From positions 743,501-807,500 of the forward strand of contig JAJOZX010000945.1 of NCBI GenBank assembly GCA_023014485.1: a stretch of DNA of 64,000 bases. The letters run 5' to 3'. This document shows, piece after piece, positions 32,012-41,845 of this stretch. The first letter of the stretch is position 1. Every line of letters starts with the position of its first letter. Source of the stretch: Bathynomus jamesi. Taxonomy: Eukaryota > Arthropoda > Malacostraca > Isopoda > Cirolanidae. The notes below the pieces were generated by a model. That model worked only from the letters and a program-made list of their open reading frames with translations. It did not search any database and was not told the origin of the DNA. The position numbers and the translations under genes were made by a program.

Positions 32012-34535
32012 TAGGGCGGGTCATACTATGCATTTTTTTAAATCAATGGAGAGGGGTGTTCAAATGACATATTTTGGTGTATAGAATACAATTCTGAAGA
32101 AAATATTTAATTCTGATAACCCTAACCTACATCATTTTGCAGTTGATTATTATTAAATTGTTGATTATTTTACTATTGTAGTTACTCCAGAATATGTCTT
32201 CTCACGTTTTCTATCATGGCTGCTCACGTTATCTCTCATATAGCATTGTTCTAACTAATTCATATAAACACATATAATGTAATTCATATAATAATAATAA
32301 TATTTAAATACTCAAATAAAAAGGTGTGCCATTCCACTTAATTGTAATTATCATACAGTTTGGTATATGAAATATTTTGACGGTTTTCTGGCGCGCATAA
32401 GGCCATTTTCTGAGCCACCTTTCTCAGAGGCTAGAATGTAACGTTTCAGAACATTCTAAAACGTTTTGTGAAATATTTGAAGTGATTCATGATTTATGAA
32501 GCTATTTTACCACCTCGGCTTGCAGTGAGGGGATAGATTTAGTGATTATCTACTGATATTTTTTGTTACTGTTCACATGTGAGTATTATTCTGTTATATT
32601 TTAGAAAAAGCTATTTCTACGCATATTATAGTGATACATTGAGCAAAATTTAATTAACAACTTTGATTTGAGCTAAAATTAGGTGGTTCATTTTTAGTAC
32701 AACTGAGCAGTATGAGGCCTATTTCAATGTTCTAAAGAATATTTTTAGGATGTGTTTCTTTAGTTTTTTTAGAGTACATGAACAAATTATTTTCATTACA
32801 GACAACAGATAAATTAGCATTTTATAACATTTTGAAACCAAAAAAGCATAATGTGTTTAGCATTTGCAGATAAATTTGTTCTTGCCCATTTCAGCTCTTT
32901 TTTAACCAAGAATTTTGCGCTGAAAAGAGTTAATACCTGTCTGTAGTGGATACTTAACTGTTGTATTATTGTTTTTATTTCAGTGTGAACTCATTAAGAA
33001 AATGGCTCAAGTCAGAACAAGGACGAAATCAAGTTCTCATCTGAGTAATCTTGTTGGTACTGGCCGGGAGCTGTTGGTGTCTGAACTGCCAACTGTGAGG
33101 GATATCCTGAGGTATGGCATCTACTTGAGGAAGCAAAGTGAAGATGACAGGAGGAACTACCCAGTGGACAAGCTGGTGAGTGACATCTACCCTGGTCTGA
33201 TTTGTCAGTGGAGCAAAGCTAATGCTCTTTTCAAGCCACCTGTTATCAATGAAAAAGTGACCATCATGTCCAAGCTCAAGGAGGTCTGGAATCAGGCAGT
33301 GGAGTTTTCTCTTGGGAAGGGCAAACTTGATGCCAAAGAGAGGTTCATTGTCAAGTTAGACAAGTTCTTTGATATTTTGACTTGCAAGTGTCAGATTACC
33401 AGTTGTGAGGGGGGAGGCTGTGAGGGCTGTGTTATCCAAGCCCACATTAACTGTTCCTGCAGCAGAGAGAAAAAGATTCCTGTGAAAGATCTTGCCTACA
33501 TCAAGGGACAGAAAGAGAAGGTTGGAAGTAAGGGACTTCTCAGGCTCTGGGTGTCAAAGCACGGACTTAAAGGAAAGAACCTGAAGATTCTGCAATTCAT
33601 TGTGGAATTCATCATTGGAGTGTATTACCCATGTTGGTTCAACGTAAAGGTCAAGCACTCCTGGATCGAAGGGCCTAGGCACATCCTCTTTCAGCTGGAC
33701 TGCCTCAAGTCCCAGAGAAAGGAGGTGCTGGATATTGTGATGCCAACTGTGAGAAGATCTGCTTGGTATGCCCACAGTGAAGTCATCCTCCAAACACTAC
33801 TCTGCTCTGAGGATCAGAAGGAGAGGATTGAAGGGGTGGAGAGAATCCTGGCCATCAGGGGAGAGGGGGACCCGGACACTCAGCTGGGGGACTCCTCTGT
33901 TAGGAGCAGAAGGACACCTGACATCAATTGTGATGCTTCCAGCATCGGTGACTTGATCAGCTGGTCAGAAGGTGTGTCAGAGCCACCTCTCACCTGCTCT
34001 CTAAGCACCTCAGAGGTGAAAAACTTCATCAACACCCCCATGGAGGTGCGCAACTGGCCTTGCCACACACAAAGCATTGAGAGGGTTGTTAAAATGGTGA
34101 CTGAGGCTTCTGCTAGTACTTCTCACAGGAAAAGAGGGATGGGGGATCAGGGCTCAGGAGACCAGCAGGAAGCTGATGTCCAAGTCTGAGTCAAAGCAGG
34201 ATTTGTGCAACCTGGCAAAGTTCAAGATGTCAGGAGAATGATCTTTGTAATTATATCCAGTGATATACATGCAGTTCACCTATTAATAAATATATGTAAA
34301 GTTGATTTGGCCTTGTCAATATAAATGATTTACCTTATATCTTTTAATATATTATAAAGGGGTTCAAAAGGGTAAAATTGGCAATTTAGAAATACAAAAT
34401 GATGTAGGTTAGAGTTATCCTATCCAAAAAAGAAGCTCATATTTGAATTCCCCATGTAAAAACACATAATTTAGACACCCTTGATGGTAGGATTTCCTTC
34501 AGATTCATGTTGTCACCTGAGTACGACCCGCCCTA
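32012..34535 (+). mobile_element. hAT-like DNA transposon T2 (TAGGGCGGGTC termini), deletion derivative
   Basis: It starts GTAGGGCGGGTCATACT and ends, inverted, TAGGGCGGGTCGTACTC, flanked by the exact 8-bp duplication ACAAGTTA. A second inverted block of about 25 bp (CTAACCTACATCATTTTG) lies about 100 bp inside each end. The single gene (33002-34189, plus strand) is homologous to T1's transposase but lacks its central third. T1 and T2 share end sequence TAGGG-GTC, target length and protein, so they define one related group. Confidence 0.85.
33002..34189 (+). CDS. Internally deleted hAT-like transposase of T2 (395 aa)
   Basis: I chose ATG 33002 because it aligns with T1's start (MAQVRTR against MASKRRTR). 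An upstream in-frame ATG exists at 32969, and TTTTATTTCAG at 32973-32983 could be a splice acceptor. Residues 1-~185 carry GTGRELLVSELPTVRD and a Cys/His cluster (CKCQITSC, then C-x2-C and HINCSC). At about residue 190 the frame jumps from KGQKEKVGSKGLL to RLWVSKHGLKG. T1 shows that the FFDG..D, GDSTNVNTG and SRW blocks belong between them. The C-terminal part keeps HSWIEGPRH, RRSAWYAHSE and HTQSIERVVKMVTEA. Near 34110 a frameshift replaces the last ~40 residues, since SRKLMSKSESKQDL lies in the next frame. It probably binds zinc and DNA but cannot catalyse transposition. A repressor-like role is speculation. Confidence 0.75.
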   Translation: MAQVRTRTKSSSHLSNLVGTGRELLVSELPTVRDILRYGIYLRKQSEDDRRNYPVDKLVSDIYPGLICQWSKANALFKPPVINEKVTIMSKLKEVWNQAVEFSLGKGKLDAKERFIVKLDKFFDILTCKCQITSCEGGGCEGCVIQAHINCSCSREKKIPVKDLAYIKGQKEKVGSKGLLRLWVSKHGLKGKNLKILQFIVEFIIGVYYPCWFNVKVKHSWIEGPRHILFQLDCLKSQRKEVLDIVMPTVRRSAWYAHSEVILQTLLCSEDQKERIEGVERILAIRGEGDPDTQLGDSSVRSRRTPDINCDASSIGDLISWSEGVSEPPLTCSLSTSEVKNFINTPMEVRNWPCHTQSIERVVKMVTEASASTSHRKRGMGDQGSGDQQEADVQV

Positions 34536-34543
34536 ACAAGTTA
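34536..34543. repeat. Target-site duplication of T2, right (ACAAGTTA)
   Basis: Exact copy of 32004-32011. Confidence 0.85.
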
Positions 34544-34859
34544 GGGTATTGTGTATATATACGCAACATTCACCTTTGGAATGAAAGTGAGTAAAGAGAA
34601 GGTAAAAGGGTACAGAAAAGGGGTTGCTGTCAGTTGTCCCAGACACCTGAGTTTCAGTGAGGAAAAGAAGATGAGGTTTAGAGGAGAGGTGGTGTTCATC
34701 AGATTGAAAATTTAAGAAAAGGCCACGAATGTTGCAGAAGTTTAAGAAACGTGAATCAGACTGAGACCCAGGACATCTCGAATGGGCGGTAGCAGATCCA
34801 GCCCCGCTAGCTGGTCTGCGTTCCCGGTATCGGCATGGAGGAACCAGAAATGGGAACAT
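34544..34859 (-). pseudogene. LINE D ORF2, start of endonuclease
   Basis: It reads FLNFCNIRGLFLNFQSDEHH, then HLLFLTETQVS and CCVYIHNTLTC, the first blocks of an APE-type endonuclease. The catalytic TET is present. Frame continuity with the piece ending at 32003 across T2 supports T2 being a clean later insertion. Confidence 0.8.
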
Positions 34860-35127
34860 TTATGGTCCCTTCCCTAGGGGACTCCGAGACTCCTGAAATT
34901 TATGCCTTTTTTTTTAATTTGAAAAGATTATGTAGTGTGTAAGATGCATGTGCATGTAGTGAGGAATAGGGAGAGAAGTGTGTGTTTGAGAGCATGCTCG
35001 ACTGCTCACAGGGTAGATGAGACACGGACAAAGATCAGCTAAGGAGGTCAGTGACAGGAGAAACGGGAGTTTCACCACTCCCTATCTTCTATCTAACGTC
35101 CCCCTTGGAGATTGGTGTCTAGTATCT

Positions 35128-36117
35128 CGTTCTTGGTATTCCGATGCTCCCCTTTGGAAGAAGGAAGTAGTGGACTCCTTGAAAGACTTGGGTATCAAGG
35201 ATCATGTACAAGGGATATCCTTCAACACCAATGTAAGCAACACCGGCTATAGAATCGGGGCTTGTACTCTCATCGAGCGAAAGCTTGGGAGAGGCCTCCT
35301 GAAGCTCGCGTGCCGCCACCGCGTCTTCGAGATTGTAGCGGAAAACTTCTTCACTACATGCCACTGTTCCTCCTCTGGTCCCGATATCCTCCTGTTCAAA
35401 CGTTTCCAACAGAAATGGAACATCATCGACAAGGAGCGCTTCGAGGACGAGGACGTCATGGCTGACTGGGACGAGGTGATCAGCTTTTTCAAGCGGCAGC
35501 TGACCGCCACAACCGTGCGACGACTACCCGGAGCTGTTTGAGTCCACCATTAACCACCTTGATGGCATTCTTCCATGGGTAGTCCGATTCCTCCAACCCG
35601 CAGCCCTCCACCGCGCCAGATGGATGGCTCGCGACATGTACGCCATCAAAATCAACCTCTTCCGGTCTCTTCCGATCCCTGGTAGTCAAGAGAGAGATGG
35701 TTAAGGCCTTGGATAAGGAGGGCTCGGAAGATCCTGCAAAACGGATCAACTTGGAGGTGATCGTGTAGGCTCTCAAGGGGAGACAGTGGTCGAATTCGTC
35801 ACCCGGTCATCTCATCGCTTCTTCGAAGTGTTGAGCCTCCTGGAAGTCGACCCGTGGGATTGGAAAAGCCAGGCATACTACCAGGCTGTCTTGCAGTTCG
35901 TGTGGTCCATGAAGGTCGCTAACGAGTTTGCCAAGCGATGAGCGGCACTGTGGCACTAATACAGGACTTCAACACTGTACTCACCAAGACCAGAAGCAAT
36001 ACCTACTACAGGTAGTGGCGGTGCACCGGCGGCAGTTTTTGGATGCCCGGAAGGTAACGGTGACGCATGGATTGAAAACCAGGCAACAAAGAGTGAACGA
36101 TGAGACCCCATGAGACC
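35128..36117 (+). pseudogene. Transposase-like gene of element E, 3' half
   Basis: The sequence picks up where 29852 stops (GIPMLP in one frame). It then reads KEVVDSLKDLGIKDHVQGISFNTNVSNTG, in two frames, followed by IERKLGRGLLKLACRHRVFEIV and SGPDILLFKRFQQKW. After a frame break near 35515 it reads DDYPELFES and RARWMARDMYAIKINLFR. The block SFNTNVSNTG sits where a second catalytic Asp would be expected and has Asn. ACRH resembles the hAT C-x2-H motif and ARWM the hAT RW pair. Stops follow and the gene is dead. Confidence 0.6.
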
Positions 36118-36445
36118 CCCGACCTCCTCATCAAGGGGATAATACTCACTCATCAATCTCTAAAATAATTCAAACGTATTTACTACTTGAGGGGTATCTG
36201 TTGTGGCCTCACGAACGATAACTATCAATTATAAAGTCAGCCTGGAAAAAATTAAAACTTACGATTTTCGCTATTATGAGCTTATTGGATAAATCTTCAG
36301 GCTCCATGTGACACGTCTTACAACTATCTGATTGAGCTAAAATCTGGTATGTTTTTTTAGCACGGAGAACAATAACATGTGGTAAGACGACAAAGATTAA
36401 AAAAAAATTGCTCTGTAATCGTGGACCACCCTAATACATGCAGTG

Positions 36446-36470
36446 TATATATATATATATATATATATAC
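36446..36470. repeat. (TA)n microsatellite
   Basis: TA repeats at the start of the ~450-bp array. Confidence 0.9.
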
Positions 36471-38189
36471 ACAAACTCAGAATGGTTCCCTGAGAACATT
36501 ATATGTTAAACACAGACCGTGCATGGAACAAGGAACTCTTCTGGGAAAATTAAATCCACTATAGTCCGGATAAGTAATGGTAAATGACAAATACCATAGT
36601 TTTTTCTTTTTCATGATTTTAGCCCGACGTGGGCAACGGGTCTCTCGCAAAGAGATCCCATAAATATAGCTTCCCTCACCAGCTATCTGCAAAGCAGACA
36701 GGATCCAGCTTTGGGACATGGATCTAGGGTTTAAAGCAAGCCTAGATCCCTACATTCAGAACCTCTATATAAGTAAAAGACTCGTTGCATTCACGTCGTG
36801 TTGAATAAATCAAAGAAAAAGGGGTAACTATTGTATTTTTAGCCAAAAAACCAAAACTTAAACCTCAACCGGGACATTGAGCGTCCACTTTTCAAGGCAC
36901 GAAACACGTCCGTTTAGTATACACAAACTCAGAATGGTTCCCTGAGAACATTATATGTTAAACACATAGTTACCCCCCTTTTTCTTTGATTTATTCAACA
37001 CGACGTGAATGCAACGAGTCTTTTACTTATATAGAGGTTCTGAATGTAGGGATCTAGGCTTGCTTTAAACCTAGATCCATGTCCCAAAGCTGGATCCTGT
37101 CTGCTTTGCAGATAGCTGGTGAGGGAAGCTATATTTATGGGATCTCTTTGCGAGAGACCCGTTGCCCACGTCGGGCTAAAATCATGAAAAAAAAAAACTA
37201 TGGTATTTGTCATTTACCATTACTTATCCGGACTATAGTGGATTTAATTTTCCCAGAAGAGTTCCTTGTTCCATGCACGGTCTGTGTTTAACATATAATG
37301 TTCTCAGGGAACCATTCTGAGTTTGTGTATACTAAACGGACGTGTTTCGTGCCTTGAAAAGTGGACGCTCAATGTCCCGGTTGAGGTTTAAGTTTTGGTT
37401 TTTGGCTAAAATACAATAGTTACCCCCTTTTTCTTTGATTTATTCAACACGACGTGAATGCAACGAGTCTTTTACTTATATAGAGGTTCTGAATGTAGGG
37501 ATCTAGGCTTGCTTTAAACCCTAGATCCATGTCCCAAAGCTGGATCCTGTCTGCTTTGCAGATAGCTGGTGAGGAAGCTATATTTATGGGATCTCTTTGC
37601 GAGAGACCCGTCGCCCACGTCGGGCTAAAATCATGAAAAAGAAAAACTATGGTATTTGTCATTTACCATTACTTATCCGGACTATAGTGGATTTAATTTT
37701 CCCAGAAGAGTTCCTTGTTCCATGCACGGTCTGTGTTTAACATATAATGTTCTCAGGGAACCATTCTGAGTTTGTGTATACTAAACGGACGTGTTTCGTG
37801 CCTTGAAAAGTGACGCTCAATGTCCCGGTTGGGGTTTAAGTTTTGGTTTTTTTGGCTAAAAATACAATAGTTACCCCCTTTTTCTTTGATTTATTCAACA
37901 CGACGTGAATGCAACGAGTCTTTTACTTATATAGAGGTTCTGAATGTATGGATCTAGGCTTGCTTTAAACCCTAGATCCATGTCCCAAAGCTGGATCCTG
38001 TCTGCTTTGCAGATAGCTGGTGAGGGAAGCTATATTTATGGGATCTCTTTGCGAGAGACCGTTGCCCACGTCGGGCTAAAATCATGAAAAGAAAAAAACT
38101 ATGGTATTTGTCATTTACCATTACTTATCCGGACTATAGTGGATTTAATTTTCCAGAAGAGTTCCTTGTTCCATGCACGGTCTGTGTTT

Positions 38190-38193
<4 letters not shown>
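36471..38193. repeat. Array of ~450-bp repeats with one orientation switch
   Basis: 36471-36966 is one inverted unit plus about 50 bp of a second. From 36967 the orientation flips and three direct units follow, with starts (TACCCCC) at 36971, 37421 and 37872, giving periods of 450 and 451 bp. The last is cut by (TA)n at 38193. Units differ at only a few bases. Frames of about 70 residues in them are an artefact: they read through the same block in each unit (MSQSWILSALQ). A diverged dimer of the same family lies at 27379-27812. Units contain CACGAAACACGTC next to TTGAGCG, reminiscent of PLE termini. Confidence 0.85.

Positions 38194-38236
<43 letters not shown>
38194..38236. repeat. (TA)n microsatellite
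   Basis: About 43 bp of TA repeats between the array and PLE P3. Confidence 0.95.
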
Positions 38237-38237
<1 letters not shown>

Positions 38238-39520
38238 CACATAAAATTTTAGTCTAGAAGTGAATAGAAGAACCACCACATAAATATACATTTATTTAAT
38301 TAATAATAACGCTAGACTTTTCGAAAAAATCGATTTCCATCTTCTGTAGCTAATAGAAAAAGTAAAACTTACGATTAAAATTACTATTAAAAATTACAGT
38401 TAAAAATTAAAAGTATTTACAAATACAAAGCTACCACTGTGACCAACAGAATGAGGGCCTCGATATTAAACTACAAATGAGAAACGATGACAAGAAAACG
38501 GTGAAACGAAAATGTTGGTTGGAGGGAGAATGTTCAGTAAGTGAGGGCTTGAGTTTATATATGTAAAGGGACTCCAAAATTGTAAGATCGTTAGTCTGAA
38601 ATGAAGATGTTACAATTTTTAAATTACCTAAAGTAATAAGATGGGACTATTGTTCAGAATGGTTCTTGATAGATGAAAACTCTGGTTTACATACTGTTCT
38701 ATATGTTCCACGAGAAACACCTCTGTTCGCAAACCCTCTGCTCCAGATGTAAGGGAGTTTTGTCTACATTACAGCCAACACATTGAAAGAGATACACAAC
38801 AGAGGACTTGAGATGCTTTGGGAGGGCTTCTTTGTATTTTACAATCGACTGAATTGACGATGTATTGGTAGCTATAATGTGGAAATTACAATGGAACGAG
38901 GGAAAATTTCAGTAAAGATATCATTTTATGAGACTGTATTCTAATGTATGGAGCTTAACATACAATGGCAATTTTAGGACATTTTGAGGAGGTTTAGGAC
39001 GATGAAGGTTTGTTAGTAGAATTACAATGAAAAACACTCAATCAGAATTAAGCGCGGAAGTTTTTGTTTCATCGTGAAAGGTGCGATACTTTGAATCTAT
39101 AAGATATTATCCAAATACATTTTATAATTCGCTTTTTTCGTAAATGAAGATCCAAATATTGTTTTCAAGAAATTTTTCATTCGAGACAGTTTCTCGATAA
39201 TCTGAGGACTTTGTTCGTCATTCAAATATTTTGTCTTACAAATGGTCCCACCGCCAATAATTCCTAAATTTTCATTTTATCTTTTGCAGTTTTTAGTGAA
39301 AATGCAGTTTTACTGAAGATTGAAAAAGTTTCCTTCTTAAAAGATTAGAAAAAATATATAAATAAAATATTTAAGAAAGTAATTTCATACTTTCTCCATT
39401 TAACCAATGGCAGCATCTGGTAACTTGCTATCTTTACTTTCTGAGTGTAAAGTCCACTTTCTCTAATAGTATATTTTGATATGTAAGCTTCCACTTTTGT
39501 TCCTATTTCAAGACATTTAT
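38237..39520 (-). pseudogene. Penelope-like element P3, degenerate
   Basis: The 3' terminus on the minus strand has TAGCTACAGAAGATGGAAATCG then TCGAAAAGTC, a PLE-type end. Inside, around 38700-38890, one frame reads HIIATNTSSIQSIVKY and LPKHLKSSVVYLFQCVGC, the linker and zinc-type Cys pair before the PLE GIY-YIG domain. The GIY-YIG part itself is scrambled (DKTPLHLEQRV where GKT...L..R. is expected). No long frame remains. Confidence 0.65.
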
Positions 39521-39529
39521 ATATAGTAT

Positions 39530-39712
39530 ATGGGATGAATTTCACAATTAACACGTGATATGATGAATGATGCAAACCAAAAGAAAAAAGAAAAATGATT
39601 CCAAGGCCTTTCGTGTATTGAAGTACACCTCGTCAAGGAATGACGAGGTGGTCTTCTCAATACACGAAAGGCCTTGGAATCATTTTTCTTTTTCCTTGTA
39701 GGTTTGCATCAT
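39530..39712. mobile_element. PLE terminus with hairpin (GATTCCAAGG... / ...CCTTGGAATC)
   Basis: GATTCCAAGGCCTTTCGTG at 39597 and its complement ending at 39686 enclose an inner pair CCTCGTC/GACGAGG, giving arms of about 38 bp. The adjacent block TGGGATGAATTTCACAATTAA also precedes the PLE at 62377, where the hairpin sequence recurs with changes. Read on the minus strand it has TTGACGA, a GTGTA/TACAC hairpin and GAAA, hammerhead-like order with one core mismatch. Confidence 0.65.
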
Positions 39713-39714
39713 AT

Positions 39715-39722
39715 ATAGATAT
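39715..39722. repeat. Target-site duplication of hAT copy 1, left (ATAGATAT)
   Basis: Octamer repeated at 40768-40775. Confidence 0.75.
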
Positions 39723-40767
39723 CAAAGCTGGGCACAAACCGTTAATCCGTTAATCGTTAATTAACGAAGTTAACTTTTTCGTTAACGATTTAACTTTTAA
39801 GTTAACTTTGAAAATCATTATCGGACTAATTAACTTCCGTTACATTTAACTTCCGTTAACTCAAGTCCGTTAACCCAAAAAATTCATAAATAAACGTTTA
39901 AAAGTTTCTATTATTTTCAGTGCTGAGCAGGTGCGCAATTAATCCACCACTGTTAATAGTGATGAACGAATTTCCATTTCCGCAGTGCAAAATCAGGCGA
40001 TATATTTGTTTCCGTCGCCACAATTTGTGTCTTACCAAATATGGTAGTTATTTATGGCATGGTTTGAGCAAAACATGGTCGACTGTAAAATCAGGCGGAA
40101 AGATTTGCCATTTGAGTTGAATGTTTCAACTTCTTTCAAGAAATATCACGAGCATTTTAAGGCACTTTCAATAATATATATGTAACAATTACAAAGTGGG
40201 CAGCAACAGTGGAGGCAGCAACAACGAGGAGGAGGAGGAGGATGACTTCTTCAGTGCTGTCATCCAGACAAAAGAGAGCAGCAGAAGCCACAGGTCACTC
40301 AAGGGCAAGGCCCAAACTTGGTCAAGACCTGGCTGGAGACCAACTCCAAGGACTTGCTGACAGATGCTGCCTTCTTGGGTGAGCAAGTGTTGGTGGACTT
40401 GTTCATCAAGTTCAACACAGCCATCCCCTCCAGTGCTGCAGTGGAGCGTTTGTTCTCTATGGGCAAGGACATCCTGAGGGCCAAGAGATCATCCCTGTCT
40501 GATGAAAACTTTGATATGCTAATTTTCATGAAGGGCAACATGCATCTCATGGACAAAATGGAGAACGAGAAGAAGAGGGAAAATTAAATTATATATATAT
40601 TGTGTTTTTCATTTTTTTTTATAATAAAAGTTAACGTTAACGGTTTATCGGTAACTTCCGTTACATGTTTAACGAATTAACGGATTAACGGTTAACGAAG
40701 TTAACTTTTTGGTTAACGGATTAGCGGTTAACGAAGTTAACTTTTTGGTTAACGGTGCCCACCACTG
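39723..40767 (+). mobile_element. hAT transposon H, copy 1, internally deleted
   Basis: The ends are CAAAGCTGGGCAC and, inverted, CAGTGGTGGGCACC, flanked by ATAGATAT on both sides. Both subterminal regions are dense in GTTAACG/CGTTAAC motifs, a typical hAT arrangement. Compared with copy 2 (45943-47293) it lacks about 300 bp, with a junction near 40185. Confidence 0.85.
40197..40587 (+). pseudogene. hAT transposase C-terminus (dimerisation domain), copy 1
   Basis: One frame gives EEEEDDFFSAVIQTKESSRS, then after a frameshift at about 40310 VKTWLETNSKDLLTDAA, and finally IPSSAAVERLFSMGKDIL and AKRSSLSDENFDMLIFMKGN, ending at 40587. The last 60 residues are the canonical hAT C-terminal domain with the catalytic Glu in VER. 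The catalytic Asp blocks are missing. A weak Cys/His segment at 39970-40140 may be the remnant of the BED-type N-terminus. Confidence 0.85.
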
Positions 40768-40796
40768 ATAGATATATATATATATACAGTATGTAT

Positions 40797-40977
40797 GGTG
40801 TCCGAAAAGTCTATCCTTTCGGAATTACAATAATTAGTTAATTAATTAAATTAATGTGTTTTGAAATGTTGAATATGTTGAACATTTATGAGATTCCTTA
40901 ATAACTGAATGTATTTCCCTTCAGGTTACAAAGTTCAGTGTAATTATTAATGGTTAAGGAGAAGCTTTTCGGACACA
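40797..40977. mobile_element. Mariner-type MITE (GGTGTCCGAAAAG ends)
   Basis: About 180 bp with inverted ends GGTGTCCGAAAAGTC and GTGTGTCCGAAAAGC. The flanks are TA-rich, and there is no coding frame. Confidence 0.65.
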
Positions 40978-41038
40978 CTTTTCTCTCTTTTATATACTCG
41001 TATATACTTAATTACGTTAGGTGAGTTTGATCGACGGT

Positions 41039-41740
41039 TCAGGATCGACCTGCGGTCGAACTCTCTGCAGCATCCCGCCTCATTTGCGAGATTTGGTGAA
41101 AGAGGGAATTGCTGTCTGATCTCCTCCTGCCCTCGTAGCCAGCCACGCATGGCTGGTCAGGGACTTTGCAAAGGAATCTGTCCAGCTGGTTCTTGACGTT
41201 ATTCAGGTCGGTGTGCTGGAGATTCCTCACATCTTTTGGTAGGACATTGAAAAGCTTTGGGCCCCGTATTCTGAGGGTATTTTCCATCCTCGTTTTCATG
41301 GCCCCTTGTCCCACCGCAGCTGGGACCGTACAAAATCTGCCTCGTTTCTCATTCCAGTTTGTTTCTATTTCATTTCTAAGGTTAGGGACAGAGCCCTCAA
41401 GTATTTTCCATATGTATATTATTGTGTACCGCTCCCGCCTTCTTTCGAGAGAGTAGAGTTTCAGGGATTGTAGTCGAGACCAGTAGTCTTCACCTTCCGT
41501 TTCCTCTAGCTTAGACGGAAAAATCCTTTGTATAGCTTCAATGTTCGCAAGGTCTCGTTTTCTATATGGGCTTGTGAGTACCGAGCAATACTCAATTATT
41601 GGTAGGACTAGGCTCTTCCATAATTTGACCATGATGTTTGCTTTTCTGCTGCGGAAGCTCCTCCAGATGATTTCCATTATTTTTCTAGCCATTGTAATTT
41701 TGATATTATAGTGCTCTCTGAATTCTGCATCAGACGACAT
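41039..41740 (-). pseudogene. LINE C ORF2, C-terminal domain
   Basis: A 233-residue open stretch without the catalytic core. It includes LPIIEYCSVLTSPYRKRDL, the RRRERYTIIYIWKILEG block, RGPKLFNVLPKDVRN and DQPCVAGYEG near the end. It is the same domain as in family A but with a clearly different sequence, so C is a separate family. Confidence 0.8.
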
Positions 41741-41845
41741 TATTACTCCAAGATCCCTGACTTGTGGATTTGGTGTTATCTGTTTGGCATGCAGAGTTTT
41801 TACCCTTTTTTTCTATAGCTCCTTCTTATTACCATATCTTAGAAG

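Larger units (their letters stand above)
29853..35127 (-). mobile_element. LINE family D inserted in element E, interrupted by T2
   Basis: The plus-strand T8 at 29853 is the poly(A) tail of a minus-strand LINE. It covers 29853-32011 and, after element T2, 34544 to about 35127. It contains reverse-transcriptase and endonuclease sequence in broken frames. The insertion interrupts a reading frame that resumes after it, so the 5' boundary is set by where element E coding resumes. I could not read an unambiguous target duplication. Confidence 0.75.
28669..36434 (+). mobile_element. hAT-like DNA transposon E, split by LINE D
   Basis: The left end TTAGCGTAGTCCA and the right end, inverted, TTAGGGTGGTCCA are imperfect inverted repeats. 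Further inverted matches lie inside them, such as GACATGTCACATGGA against GACGTGTCACATGGA. I could not find a clear target duplication, in keeping with age. Without the insertion the element would be about 2.5 kb. It holds one broken gene in two halves (29031-29852 and 35128-36117). Confidence 0.65.

Noticed and set aside
33002..34189. A domesticated host gene
   Set aside because: The open frame is tempting, but exact TSDs and TIRs show a recent transposon copy, and its C-terminus is frameshifted. Domestication is not supported by the sequence alone.
32012..34535. T2 as a MITE
   Set aside because: It encodes a long transposase-derived frame and is 2.5 kb.
36471..38193. Open frames of ~70 residues repeated in the ~450-bp array
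   Set aside because: The same non-coding block is translated several times. There is no domain, no start-context support and frames change between units.
36471..38193. CRISPR array
   Set aside because: The units are ~450 bp, not short repeats with unique spacers, and the window is eukaryotic.
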